Assembly (NCBI GenBank): GCA_947561585.1
Contig: CANNZV010001875.1
Span: 1 to 64,000, forward strand
Reading direction: 5' to 3'
DNA: 64,000 nt
DNA from: Caprella mutica
Lineage: Eukaryota > Arthropoda > Malacostraca > Amphipoda > Caprellidae
The position numbers and the translations under genes are program-made. Below are positions 33,702 to 45,642 of the stretch, one piece after another. Numbering within the stretch: position 1 is the first letter of the stretch; the number at the start of each line of letters is the position of its first letter. The notes below the pieces were generated by a model, which was not told where the DNA came from, did no database searches, and saw only the letters and a program-made list of their open reading frames with translations.

Positions 33702-33806
33702 TATATGTATAAAAAGGACACGCATATAGCAACAAGTAATGCATTAGGAATAGAGGACATACATAGAAACATGAAAACACTTGAGAACAATAAAACACAT
33801 AAGATT

Positions 33807-34667
33807 TTGATTGAAAAGATTCAAACTCAACGGGAAATCCATAATATTAGAGGTTATTTAAACTCTGCGTTGAAGGTTTTTTTTCTTTTTTTTCTTCTTT
33901 GTGCAAGGAAAAAAACCTTCAACGCAGAGTTTAAATAACCTCTAATACATAAGATTTTGTTACAGATATATGAAAAGTTGAATAATTATAGTAATAATTA
34001 TTCTAGAGAATTAATGTAGTCAGAAATAGCTATATAGATAGTAACAAAAAATCTTTCTAATTTTCGTCTCATATTTTGATATTTAATAGATTAATTAATA
34101 CTAATAAAATATAGGTTAGATAGCTGAGATAGAAAGACGGTATCCAACATACAACCATTGGTCATAAAATTTATTGTCAGGTCCAGGTTCACCCATAGAG
34201 TTATGATAAACTACTCTAGAGAGACGAAGTGTTGCAGCGTTTGTGGGACGCTAAGGAAGACGGTGTAAAACCTTATTTTGTTTCAGTTATATCATTTCTA
34301 CATTAAATTTTGTTTCAGTTATATCATTTCTACATTAAATTTTGTTTCTGTTATATCATTTCTACATTAAATTTTTTTTTCAGTTATATCATTTCTACAT
34401 TAAATTTTTTTTTCAGTTATATCATTTCTCCATTAAACTGACGCTAGATTGCCAGTCACGTGACCCAAAAATAAGGATTTTAGCGTCCCGCAAGACGCGA
34501 TATTATTTTGGCCTCTGACTCACATCTTGGGTTTACCACCCTCCTCCTGATGATGAATAGAAATCTTTCTATTCGAAAGCTTGAAACCTGAAAAAACCTT
34601 CAACGCAGAGTTTAAATAACCTCTGATATTATGAATTTCCCGTTGAGTTTGAATCTTTTCAATCAAA
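33807..34667. mobile_element. Element with ~80-bp inverted ends and internal palindrome
   Basis: The left arm (33807-33886) and right arm (34591-34667) are inverted: both contain TTGAAAAGATTCAAACTCAA, AGAGGTTATTTAAACTCTGC and GTTGAAGG. An extra inverted copy at about 33911-33954 forms a tight hairpin with the left arm. The interior holds a 32-bp minisatellite and a hammerhead-like sequence next to the right arm (see findings), which would fit a retroelement terminal region better than a simple MITE. Class uncertain. Confidence 0.55.
34275..34437. repeat. 32-35-bp tandem repeat, five copies
   Basis: Five copies of TTTTGTTTCAGTTATATC followed by ATTTCTACATTAAA, differing mainly in T-run length and one CTCC/CTAC change. 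Confidence 0.85.
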
Positions 34668-34803
34668 TGGAAATAATTGAAAAGGGTAATAACTGCTTTG
34701 TGAACTATGTTGTGTTTTTTTAGTAAAATGATCTATCTGTACTGTATCAAAATTTTTCTGATGACGAAAGGTTTCGATAGTTTTCTGTAGGTTTATAGCT
34801 ATA

Positions 34804-34977
34804 GGTTTGTGACAATATGCTTTTAAAATGATAGATCTTGAAATCATTATAAACGGATTGAATTAAAGACTATTCAATATTTCTAAACCAGCAGTATGTA
34901 GTATTCGATACAATTTCATTTCGTTTCATCTATGATATTCTTAAGATCTATGATTTTAAACCCATATTGTCACAACC
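34804..34977. mobile_element. Palindromic MITE, copy 1
   Basis: About 174 bp that folds on itself: GTGACAATATGCTTTTAAAA at the left is inverted as TTTTAAACCCATATTGTCAC at the right. The sequence matches the element at 55098-55271, so it belongs to a dispersed family. Confidence 0.65.
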
Positions 34978-37429
34978 TTATCTATGACTTTCCTCAATAC
35001 TTGTTAAAAAAATATATTGATACATAAGACAGCATTAAACATGTGATATAATTTATCTTCAACCATACCGTTAAATTGTTAAAAAAGAAAATTTCACACC
35101 GTAATTAAACAAGAAGTTCGTTCGAATGAATGATTATGAAGACAAAGAAACTTATATTAATGGCATAGTGATATATGTGTCGAACTCTACCGATAATTAC
35201 CTATAATAATTCACTGTGTTGGTTCATTAAATTACACCTGCATGCATAGCATATATCATGTCAATAGAAACGTGTTATCCATCACTTACAGCAATTAATG
35301 GAGGTGTTATTCACTGCGTCTCGCTTCGAAAAGAATAAATTACTCGAGTTCTACTATAAAGGTAACAATTAAAGTGTCGTACTTAATTTATTGCTTATCA
35401 TCCATACTGTATAAAGGGTGTGTGTAGCGATAATTACATAAATACAAAGTATAGGAATAATAAAGTGCCCAGGGGTTTAACAATACCCTGAGTAATAACT
35501 TTATTCAAAGAGTGTAATCACAATTACCAGATTTTGAAGAATGTACCATAATTACGCATTTTTATGGTAATTATATGTATGAAATATACATGTGAAACCC
35601 CATAGTAGAATTAAAAAGACCTATGAACCAATGATTCGAAGCCAGTGTCGACCTTTCAAATTCTTATTGAGTGAACCGCGTACCAATGACGTCATTAATG
35701 TTATAGTATGAAGTATCATAACCCAAAGATGTTCCATAAGCCATATAAATGCTTTGGTTAGATATGAAACTTAAAAATTATATATGAAACTAAAAAGCAG
35801 TAGTAAAATCGAACTGATGGTGAATATCATATATATACAACGTAATAGAAAAAATTAACATAATTTTGTATTATTTCAATAGTTGGTTTTCATTAGATAG
35901 CAAAAGATTGATTGAACAACCGATAGATGGCGTGGTTTACGTAATTTCCTGGTAGATGACCTCGAATCCTCAACACAACGTTTACAAAATGACTTATCTT
36001 TGTAATTCAGTAATATTTAATAAAATTTGAAAAATTATAGGTAGACCATTCAAGCTAATCAACGATTTATAGAATAAAATTATCAGTATTTCAGATACTT
36101 TCTAAAATTCGATAAGATTTTACGATTAATTTTTAGTATTAAAAATATTTTGAATAAGCTCACAGTAAATTGATTCTTTCATATTCAAAAAAGTAGAGGT
36201 CTTCATTCCTAATTTCTATTATAATTGATAAATATAAACCATACTTTTTTGGATCATTTTCATCTATATTATAAGTAATAGTTAAATCTTTCCTTCTTAA
36301 TTTCTTCCAAAAATTCCATCTGCATGATATGAACTCAATAGATAGAAGAAGGGAATATCAAATTTGCCAACTGAACCGTAAAATTCACATCAATCCCTAG
36401 TCTCAGCGCAATGGATTCGACTCCCGACTAACATCTACCGTTAAAGACTTACCAGAATAAATCTGCATATCATAGAGTGTTTCTTAACCGTGTAGTTTTC
36501 CAGTCGAGTGATTATGCTGAAGGGCCGGTATACCCTTGGTTAAAAGATCTGGTGACAACAAATCAAGAGATGTGATCCATATCTTTGAGGGTTAATAAAT
36601 AATTTAATAATGTTGAACTATAATTTCAGCTTGAATAAATTGGTAGCAATATTCCCTATTGAATTTCAAAGTATACAATGTATTACAGTTCTGTTGTATA
36701 TCGCAACTGACTACATATACCCATTTCATTTGACAAAATATTACACTATCAGAAAATTCGATGAATACCAATAGACAAATGCATAGTTTATATATTCATA
36801 TAATCAATATTCAAATTTAACTTTTTCATGAAAAAGCCTGTAGTAGATAACATTTTGGAGTAGAAAGTTTAATGAGAATCTGTCCTATTATAGATGTGTC
36901 GAACCTATCAAAATAATTAACTTACATTTATTTGCAGATTGCTTGATAGTTTTGAACTGGCATTCTGTTAAAAATTTAAATAAATTTAATTTTTGTGAAG
37001 GTAATGTGTATCGTGAAAATGATTAGTGTACTAATTTTCAGTAGACAGTATGGGCAATTGGGCACTGTACTCTTTTGGAGAGTTGGAAAATCTGGTGGTG
37101 GTAGGAAGCTAGTCGATTACTATACCAATTTTTTTTTACCTCTGTCTGTAAAATCATTTGCATCTGTCTCTGAAATAAATAAATAGAAGAGAGTTGGAAA
37201 CTTCCGGTTACTTTACGCACTTCTTACGTCACGACTGAAAGCTGTTTAGCGATTGGGAGGACGAATTAATGGGATGTTTTCTAAGTTTTCTTTAAATATT
37301 CCTGAAGAAAGAAAACCATCATTTCAGTTGCCTTCGCTACGTGTAAAATTACACTGGCCACTGAATTCTTGCAATCCTTACACATTTCCTTACAAACTAT
37401 GGATGCATAAGGCTATTTATTATTTGCAT
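34978..37429. other. AT-rich intergenic DNA
   Basis: No supported gene. A patch near 36405-36430 contains GGATTCGACTCC, which superficially resembles a tRNA T-arm, but there is no acceptor stem or anticodon arm in the right place. Confidence 0.45.
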
Positions 37430-37640
37430 GGGGTTTTTATTGTACGAGGAGTATTTTGTATGGAGGTTTTTGACCGCGGTTTTCTTGCACGTTTTTTTTT
37501 GTCCTGTAATCCTATTTGAAAAGCTGCTAGTTCACTATCTAACATGATTACACGGGGCAAGTTTACTAGCAGCTGGTAAATTCGCCAGCTTGTAGCGTGT
37601 AAACTAGCCTCGTGTAAAAGAGCCTTAAGAGGCAGGAAGG
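37430..37640. repeat. MITE fragments shared with 48.1 kb and 50.5 kb
   Basis: The segment GCGGTTTTCTTGCACG followed by a T-run and GTCCTGTAAT is related to 50550-50580. The segment AGCTTGTAGCGTGTAAACTA-GCCTCGTGTAAA is related in inverse to 48075-48130 (CGTTTACACGAGGTTAGTTA). These are pieces of dispersed families without ends I can fix. Confidence 0.45.
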
Positions 37641-38136
37641 AGGGGCGTTGATAGCTAGGATGATACCTGGAGATTAAAATACTCACGTGTAGGTCACTGA
37701 TTGGAGGTCAAATGAGACTTGAGGAGGGATGGGCGGAGCCACTTTGCTATAGGCTGGATAAACCTCACACATTTATTTAACTGATTCTAGCATTCTAGCA
37801 GTGTCTCTATTCTTATGATAGAAAGTAGTGCTAATAGTAACTGTGGAATTATATGTGGTTATTGCATAAGGAATGTTCGAATCTAATGTATAGTAATTTT
37901 GTTAAGTTAATTCCGAAAATAGCGTTAAAGATAGGATCTGGTTTGATCATACTAGTTTAGATCAATTGTTAAAAATACAGTTTTCCTTAAAAAATCATTT
38001 TAACTCGTGTGTGATGTACTTGGGTTACCATCTGAATTTATGTCAAATGACAATCATTTAATTAAGTACTTCTGTTCTTTAATGAATTAAAGAAAGAAAC
38101 TATAATAATAGACCCCCCAAGTGAAGTGAGTCGGGT

Positions 38137-38884
38137 TCCTTTTTAGAATATCTGCGTAATATTCCTATGTTATTTGTACGGGGATAAAAATTAAGTGGTA
38201 GATCATCCATTACAGCTGACTATTTACTTACTCTTGGAAAATTGTAAGTCTGTTTTTCGATACCTAATATCTAAACTCATTCATTGCTACAAAGTTTATT
38301 GAAATGTGTAATCCAATAAAAAAGTTATGAGCAATTTAGTTAGAATTAACGTCAATTACGAGACAAATCCGTAAATTAGGTAATCGGCACAACCTCTTTA
38401 TGCGAGAAATTTGAAAGATTGGTCACCAAATAACATCAAGTTCTCTCAGTTTTAGGAGTATAACTTATTATTGAGGCAATTTTATTTATTTTATACACTC
38501 TATTTTAGGATAGGATTCTGAAACCTAACTACCTAGGTATGAGGAACCTACCAATAGTTTCATTCATTTAAATCATTCATATAAATGAATATAAGATATA
38601 AAAATACAAAATTACTAGTTAGTTTCGTAATGTGATATCAGTATCAGAATTTTAAATACCTAACTAGATATATTTTATGAGTAAAAAATTTTGGTTCACC
38701 GTACCTAGTTCTTATCCCCAGAAACTATTGGTAGTTTTCATGTACCTAGTTAGGTCTTAGAATCCTATCCTAAGATAGAAAGGGTATAAAATAAATAAAA
38801 TAAAATATATAAAATTCAGTAAATAATTTTTCCCCCGGAAGAATAACGTAGGAATATTTTGACGAAATTCTAAAAAGGAAATTC
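38137..38884. mobile_element. Foldback element, AATATTCCTAYGTTAT ends
   Basis: Left CCTTTTTAGAATATC / AATATTCCTATGTTAT is mirrored on the right by ATAACGTAGGAATATT / GAAATTCTAAAAAGG. The same end sequence bounds the element at 48582-49636. A second foldback is nested at 38481-38800. Confidence 0.6.
38481..38800. mobile_element. Nested foldback, ~75-bp arms
   Basis: TTTTAGGATAGGATTCTGAA, CCTAACTACCTAGGTA and CCAATAGTTTC on the left are mirrored by GAAACTATTGG, TACCTAGTTAGG and AGAATCCTATCCTAAGA on the right. Confidence 0.7.
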
Positions 38885-39015
38885 ATTCCCTTATTTCTAG
38901 CGTAGTTTTTACAAAAGAGCTGCAAGACATTTAAAGTTAGATTAATTCAGTAATAGGTAATTAGCTACTATGCAGTGTTCACTAATTAAACGCATCCGTT
39001 ATAAACTGTCTTTAA
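38885..39015. other. Short unique stretch
   Basis: Nothing recognised between the two elements. Confidence 0.4.
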
Positions 39016-39219
39016 GGTACGTTTTTGATGCAGCGATTGTTGCGATCATCATCAGCAATGATCGCCTGGAAATAGGAATACATTGAATTAGAGCTCTGCA
39101 ATAATCGCTCGTTGCAAAACTGCCCCAAAGGAATAGCATTGAACTTGTGCTCAGCAATAAGTCACTGGGCGATGATTGCTGAACGATGATAGCAACAATC
39201 GCTGCATGCAAAACGTACC
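39016..39219. mobile_element. 204-bp MITE with TTTAA target duplication
   Basis: Inverted ends GGTACGTTTT-GATGCAGCGATTGTTG... and their complement ending CGTACC. TTTAA flanks both sides directly (39011-39015, 39220-39224). Arms extend over most of the element, so it is nearly a full palindrome. Confidence 0.75.
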
Positions 39220-39800
39220 TTTAAGGCGACCATACATGTGCGATCTCTGCTTCAAGCAAAATACAGACAGAAACCTCGAAACTGATGAACCACATAGCTA
39301 CCTACAGTCCTACACGTTTAAACTTTTATTTCAATATTTTCAGTATAACACGAGTCATGAACAAGATAGATTCAATATGTCCATTGTGCAAACATAAATT
39401 CAAAAGAACACCGACGAGAAAGCTTTAACACACGCACACTTTCATATCATTTACCAAAGTTTTCAAAACGTCGTGGACGACTGCATTTCAAAGTTCAATC
39501 TTTTGTTTTAATTTGAAAATACTCCGTTAATGGTCAACTTTACATCAGTATTTTGCTTGAAGGAAAACTTTCACTTGTAAGGCCTCTTCCGGGAAGAGGA
39601 CTGAACTTGATTAACTCTCGAGTCAGTTGAAACTTGATGTTACCGGTGACGAGATAGGAGTTGGTAAGATGTTACCGTGGTAAGGTGACATCTTTTATAT
39701 AATTTGTCTAGTATTGGACAATCAGTACCCGGACGTTAAAAATTGAAGGATTATAGAAGCAGGTTCATATTTTTTCATATTTAGAGTTTAGCAGTTAATT

Positions 39801-40047
39801 AGGGTAAAGCAGGTAAATTGCGGCACACTAACTAACTGCAGCCTCTAACCACATGCAGAATCACTAGGTACTTAACATCATAGCCTTTAAATACTCGTTA
39901 AATAACTTTAATTTGTAAATTATAACATGCATTGCGTTTCTTTTGGTATGCAATATTTTAAAGTAATTTCAGTTCAGAATGTTTAAGAAATTTGCTCTCT
40001 TGAGAGAACCGCAATTAAAAATAAGAGGGCCGCAGTTTACCTGTGTT
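39801..40047. mobile_element. Small MITE, AGGTAAATTGCGGC ends
   Basis: GCAGGTAAATTGCGGC near 39809 is mirrored by GCCGCAGTTTACCTG near 40029. The 100-codon frame starting at 39979 overlaps the right end and is not taken as a gene. Confidence 0.4.
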
Positions 40048-40764
40048 AATTTAAAACTTGGGATATGCGTTGCATGTCAATTTTTGAAATTAGTACACGC
40101 GATAAATTGTAGCGATTTATTGATCACAAAGATCGTAACAGTTTATCGAATGTTTGAGACAGTGTTTACACTCAACGATTTTTACTCTCAATATATTCAC
40201 TTTTTTACTAGCCGTCATCTAAGAAACATTATGGTGGTCTGTCTTTGGAATGTGTTTAGCATTATATATATATTGAGCTAGATTGTAAGGATTTCTTGGA
40301 ACCCTGTTAACACCTTCAAATTTGTCGTTACGATTCGTCTAAATTTGAGCCTGCTTGCACCAACCACACAATCTAATTCCAACTCCAATAAATAGTTACG
40401 ATCACCTTTTAAGTTGTAATGATAAATTGTAACAACCTCTTCATTGCGATAAATTGCTCCAATTTATCGTAGCGTATAAACGAGCCTTTATGTTGATAAC
40501 TGTATTTTCAAGTTATCTATAAATTCAAATCAATCTTGAAATACTTTTTCTTGTATAAATTTCATAATTGTAGCTCAGAAATTGAATGCCTTATAGAGTC
40601 TAAATAATCTAACATACCTTATCATTAAATGTACATGCAATACAAGAACTAAAATTCCCGTCTTGAAAAAGATTTATCTTTTTATTTCTATAGTCCATTT
40701 CTATAGACCAGTTATTTGGAGTAGCATTTTTTTTTCATTCACGAGTGAACCACTCACCAATTAA
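40048..40764. other. Intergenic stretch with MITE debris
   Basis: Contains inverted ATAAATTG/TTTATCG motifs around 40095 and 40440-40490 (CGATAAATTGCTCC, TATCGTAGCGTATAAACGAG) that look like the remains of a short foldback. No gene. Confidence 0.35.
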
Positions 40765-41433
40765 GGTGGCTACACACGTTCATGCAAACTTGACAAGTCT
40801 ACTTGCGCAAGTATTTTGTGCAAGCAAACTTGAGGGTCTGTAGGACGAGAATTGCACAAATATAGACTTGTATAAGTGACTTGAGACATGAATGAATTTG
40901 AATCCTGTCACCTGTGCAAGTCTGACTTGTGCAAGTGAAACTTAGTGTGTGTACTGAGGATATTGAAGACTTGAGAACAATTACGAAGAATGTAAAAGAA
41001 AATAAGTTTGTTTCTACATATACATCTAATGAATTCTATCAATTTGAAGGCAATTTCTCAAATTGTTGAGAATGTATAAAATGTATACTAGTGCATATAT
41101 TTGTAGAAGCTTAATTTTAAAATAAATTAAATGTATTCCTATTATTCAAACCTTCAACTAAATTTAGTGTTAACATGAGAACATGTTTTCCTTTTTTCTA
41201 CCACTCTTTACACCACTCATTTCGTTTTTTCTTTTGAGATTTTCGTTTATGTACAGGACAAAAAGCTGTCAAAACAAGCGCGTCATCATCTGAACACGAC
41301 ATAGTTACAATTTCAACAGGAGGCTTGTACAAGTATACTTGTATCGTGTGGTGGCGAAAGGAAATATTCCAATACTTGTGAAAATACTTGCGCAAATAGA
41401 CTTGTCAAGTTTGCTTGAAAGTGTGTAGCCACC
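40765..41433. mobile_element. 669-bp MITE flanked by TTAA
   Basis: About 55-bp inverted ends beginning GGTGGCTACACAC, continuing GCAAACTTGACAAGTCTA and GCGCAAGTATTTT. TTAA is directly outside both ends (40761-40764, 41434-41437). TTAA duplications point to the piggyBac or Kolobok superfamilies. No coding frame beyond chance. Confidence 0.78.
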
Positions 41434-41639
41434 TTAATTAGGAGCTCTATTCCTGAGTGAGTCTAGCTACTTTAATTAACACAAAGTACGGTCTTGTTTC
41501 TTCTCATTCCACTGTACGTGCTCTATCGAAAACATCGAGAAGTAGTAACTTTAAATTGTATTATGCCAATTGGTAAAATCAAATTTATTATACATTATTA
41601 TATTTTAGTGTCATTCTTTCTTGTGTTGGTTGAAATATA

Positions 41640-42306
41640 CAGGGTGACAGACATTTTTGTAGCCAAACTTAACATAAGGTAGCAATCGTCGGAATAAACG
41701 CTTTATATCATTTGAAGGTAAGGTCTAAAATGCTGAGTTAAAGAGTTACAAGGTTAGGAAAGTATTTGTAACATTTATTATTATTAGTTAACGTTATTTT
41801 TTTAATGTTGCGATAAGAAACAAAACATTTTTAACAGTAATTATTATGAGCACAAGAACATAATCTTAAATTAGGTTACATGTTTACAAAATGTGTTCAA
41901 ACTGCCGCCCATTTGTTACGATGCAGGCGTTCAAACGTTTGTCCGATGATTGGCGGATGCGAGCAAAGACACCAGAAGTTTCACGAATCCTTGCGCAGGC
42001 TATGACAATTCTGTCAATCAGGTCCTGTTCGGATTGAATCTGTGTTTCATACATCAAACTCTTCATATGTCCTCAAAATTAGAAATCTAGGGGCGTAATA
42101 TCAGAACTTGGTGGCACCCTGTTACTTTCATGCATTTCATTTCCTTGCCTCGTTTTTTTTATTAATTGTATTTTTTACCCAACTTCAAGTCCTTGTAACT
42201 TTTTATCTAACCATTTTAGACCATACTTTTATAGAATATTAAGTGTTTATTTCAACGATCGCAATCTTATGTTACAGTTTGGAAAACAAAAGGGTCTGAC
42301 ACACTT
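41640..42306 (-). mobile_element. Deleted Tc1/IS630-type transposon
   Basis: The left end TA-CAGGGTGACAGACATTTT and its inverted right end near 42306 (AAAGGGTCTGACACAC-TTTATA) give about 100-bp terminal repeats with TA at the borders. The only coding remnant is the transposase C-terminus on the minus strand. A solo end of the same family lies at 48176-48290. Confidence 0.72.
41884..42066 (-). pseudogene. C-terminal fragment of IS630/Tc1-like transposase
   Basis: 60 codons from an internal ATG at 42066 to a stop at 41884. The pattern DLIDRIVIACARIRETSGVF, then RIRQSSDKRLNACI and a terminal FEHIL matches the conserved tail of insect IS630-type transposases (L-x-x-RI-x-x-A-x-x-xIR-x-TPG-x-F-x-RVR-x-S-x-x-RR-x-x-ACI-x-x-x-G-x-x-FEH-L). 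The catalytic DDE/DDD part is deleted, so it cannot be active. Confidence 0.8.
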
Positions 42307-42416
42307 TATAGTTATTAGTTTATACTTAACTTTAACCGTTTATGTCCTAAGATTACATGCTTACGTTAGTTGAGCACTATTGCAACTTTTAAAAAAATAT
42401 TGTTTACATTCCAATT
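42307..42416. other. Spacer between two elements
   Basis: Nothing recognised. Confidence 0.4.
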
Positions 42417-43916
42417 GCCGAGTTTCTGAAGGTTGGTGTGGCTGTGACGGCCGTTATAGAAAGAGGGGAAAAAGATGACCTAGATTAGCTCAAAAACTGT
42501 ACTTTTGCAACTAGCGCCAAAATGTCCCTCATACCCCAATATAATATAGATGGACAATGCCAGACATTTTTAGCATTGGGTTACCCCCGTCAGACGGTCG
42601 TAACTGATGCGCCAAAAGTTAGCTAGATCGGCTGAAATCCGATACTAAGGAAACCAATTGCAAAATGTTCAGCACCACCACAGGTATCATGAATGGACAA
42701 TGTAGTAACCACAACACTTGTATATTAGCTTTTATTTAGATAAATATTAATTATTAACTACAATTACCGTGCTAAAACACTTACCATTACGAATTGTATT
42801 CCGTAAAATTTATTTAGTTAGTACAGTTTGTCATTAGTTGAGGCAACGATCAAGTAAAATTGACCAAAGGGTAATGGCGAATCTTTTCGATAGCAATTCT
42901 GAGGATATTTTATCGGATGACAACGACATTGAAAATCCTGAATAGCGTTCTAATAATATTTGGATAACCTTCGAGAGTATGAAAAAAAAGCTGCTAATAC
43001 TATAATACATCCGCAATTCCCACCATATCTTTGATTTCCTACTGATGAGAACGAGGTCATTCTTCCTATCAATTATTTCCAAAGGTTTTTCACATATGAA
43101 CTTCTTGATCAAAGTGTTAATCATTGTAATATCTACGCAATGCAGAAAAATCCAAACAAACCTGTGAATGTTAAGAGAAAGGAATTCGAGCATTGGATTG
43201 GAATCTCTATTAGGTTGTCTTTGACCAATATAAGTGACACATGGCTGCATGGTTAGCTGATTCTCAATGTGAAGATATTGCAACTGTGATGAACAGACTG
43301 AGGAAGGAAAAGATTAAAGCCAATATATATCTACTTATCGGAGTGACAGGATTGCAAAGGTCGGACTAATAGTGGAAAACATACGTGTAAGGTTCAAACA
43401 AATTCCACAGGACTGGACAGTGGACAATTATATATTGTCAAACCAATCGGATAAGGTCGTACTAATTAATTGAAATAAGATTTGAACCCCACCACCGAAA
43501 ATGTCTGGCATTGTCCTTCATGATACCTTTGGTGGGGCTGAAAATTTTGTAATTGGTTTCCTTCGTATCGCTTTTGAGCTGATCTAGCTTACTTTTGGGA
43601 GTGGCTCTTTGGGGGCATCTGGCAGGGGTACCCCACCACCGAAATTGTCTGGCATTGTTCGTTCAAAGTACCTGGGGTAGTGCTGAACATTTAAAAATTG
43701 GTTTCTCTTATTTCTTTTCAGCTGATCTAGCTTACTTTTGGCGCATCAGTTACGTCCGTGTCTGGTATTGTATGGTATTGTCCATCTATATTATATTGGG
43801 GTCTGAGAGACATTTTGGCGCTAGTTTCATAAGTACCTGTTTCGGGCTGATCTAGGTCATCTTTTCCCCCTCTTTCTAATGGCTGTCACAGACACACCCA
43901 CCATCAGAAACTCGGC
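42417..43916. mobile_element. 1.5-kb element with ~250-bp inverted ends
   Basis: GCCGAGTTTCTGAAGG at the left is mirrored by the right end (CCATCAGAAACTCGGC). The inverted similarity continues inward through GAAAGAGGGG-AAAAGATGACC, GCGCCAAAATGTC and GATGGACAATGCCAGACA. A dead piggyBac-like transposase lies between the arms. Repeated TGTCTGGCATTGTCC motifs occur inside both arms. Confidence 0.7.
42874..43420 (+). pseudogene. piggyBac-like (PGBD) transposase pseudogene
   Basis: ATG at 42874 opens MANLFDSNSEDILSDDNDIE, an acidic N-terminus of the usual PGBD kind, and stops after 23 codons. Further on in the same direction FFTYELLDQSVNHCNIYAMQ, then KNPNKPVNVKRKEFEHWIGI, matches the start of the PGBD transposase domain (E-x-x-NxYA-x-Q-x-NPNKPV-x-V-x-x-x-E-x-x-x-FIGI). 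A last piece, RFKQIPQDW, resembles the RF-x-x-x-P segment ahead of the first catalytic Asp. Several in-frame stops and shifts; the catalytic core is missing. Dead. Confidence 0.8.
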
Positions 43917-45642
43917 AGACTCTTATATTTATGTATAGAAATGTATACACATCATCATGACGTAAGTGAAAATTGGTTTGGTTCACAGCTAACCCATCCA
44001 CTACGGGCTTCCGGTCAAATATATCATATATCGCTCGCTTGCAAGAACAATTTCTTAAACACAAAATTTAGTTTTTTAGAGTTATCCATATAGACTTATA
44101 AATATTAAAATATTGATTATTTTGTTAAACTCATAATAACTGTAGCTCATAAATTGCCCGCAAGAGAGGCTAAATGTCCTAACGATATACCATTAAATGT
44201 ACTAAAATGCTTCTCCTGAAAAATAGCTATCATGGAGTTATGATAGTTTTCTCGCAAACGAGCGAACTATGTTTAATTGGAAAGTATATAGTCAAATTTT
44301 AAGAGAAAAATAAAGAAATAATATTTGTTGAGATTTTGATATTGCAATCAAGTCCATTTAGATTATCTATAATCTATGTGATATATTTAAACAAATTCTG
44401 ATCTGTTTAATGAGTTGTATAACAAAATTTTTAATTAATCTTGTGTCGTGTGTATACATTGTCTATTTGATGTCAATAAGTTCCCGAGTCAATCTTGATT
44501 ATTATTTTCTACATATGAACAAAAAGTAAAATAAATTCTATTCTGAAAAGACATCTTATCCATATGGAGCAATCTCTTATCCACAATACAAACGATATAT
44601 TCCGAATTAATATAATGTTATTATAAGAAATCCACATAATATCAACCTATCAAAGAAATATCAGCATGATAGTTTATGTTTGCAAATGTGAAATTAGAAG
44701 TAAACTGTCAAATTTTTCGAAATAAAAGTCGCGTACATATTTAGCTTTTCAGTCTTGTACATGATAACACTAGAACAAAAGCTGTGCGCTTCAACCTTTA
44801 AATAAAGATTCATCGATGTGCCCAATAATGTTATGTTTATTCTGTCTAAAATTTTACTACACTATCTATCTCTACTGCATACATTTCTATCGACAATGTG
44901 CTCAAGGAACTTATGTTTTTAATGATATTGACTTCTACGTAAAACTTCTCTGATTGATTTGCAAGAAAGAGGCGGCTGAGTACTAGAGCGTTAGTACTCT
45001 GCCCCCTGTTGGTTCTTCCTTCCTCTTTGTATATAGTTTTAATTAAATTAAATTGCTTTTTATTTGAAAAAGACTTTGAAACTCTAAACATTCATGGTTC
45101 TAATGTAGTTTGTTATATCCTCTAGTTTGATCTACTGCACACATCATGTTTATTTAATCAACTGACGGAGGAGTTCGGGGATGGCACGCCTCCAGATACT
45201 CTTATTTGTCAACTTCCATAGCCAATCGGTGAGCTTGTAACCTTGGCACCAAAAACATATCCGCAAGGAACTACATTTTTAAAACTATATTCTTAGTGAT
45301 AACAACCTTTGAGGTGCCACACAGATTCATTAGTTTGATCATTGTAGTTCCGTTCAAATACAGCTCCTACTGATGTCTTTTTTATTTGTCGAATTTTTTG
45401 AATCCCAAACAATTCGATACCATAAGTTATGTAGGGATATATCTAAGCATCATAAATATCCAATATACCTCACCTCGGTGGAACATTTGGGGTTGATCTT
45501 ACCTTGGTGGAATTTACCTGGATAGATTTTATCTAGAATCAAGAATATAACTAGAATAAATATTATGTACATCTAATAAACTAATTGTGCTCATTCCAGT
45601 AATAAAATAAAAGCTAAGTTAAAGAATTAACTGGAGAACAGG
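43917..45642. other. Intergenic DNA
   Basis: AT-rich, no supported gene. A repeat related to 33.3 kb lies at 45098-45265. Just before the next gene, TCATTC at 45591 could be an initiator with an AATAAATATTA stretch about 30 bp upstream, but CTCATTCCAG could equally be a splice acceptor. Confidence 0.4.
45098..45265. repeat. Relative of the 33.3-kb foldback core
   Basis: TAATGTAGTTTGTTATATCC followed by TCTAGTTT matches 33269-33297 closely, and further on GGAGTTCGGGGATGGCACGC resembles the G-rich core there. Only one end is recognisable. Confidence 0.55.

Noticed and set aside
36400..36440. tRNA-like T-arm (GGATTCGACTCC)
   Set aside because: No acceptor stem, D-arm or anticodon arm at the needed distances.
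39979..40281. 100-codon frame as a gene
   Set aside because: It starts inside a small MITE, has no recognisable motif and no promoter or splice support.
42834..43283. 149-codon minus-strand frame
   Set aside because: It overlaps the plus-strand piggyBac pseudogene, whose translation matches a known family; the minus frame matches nothing.
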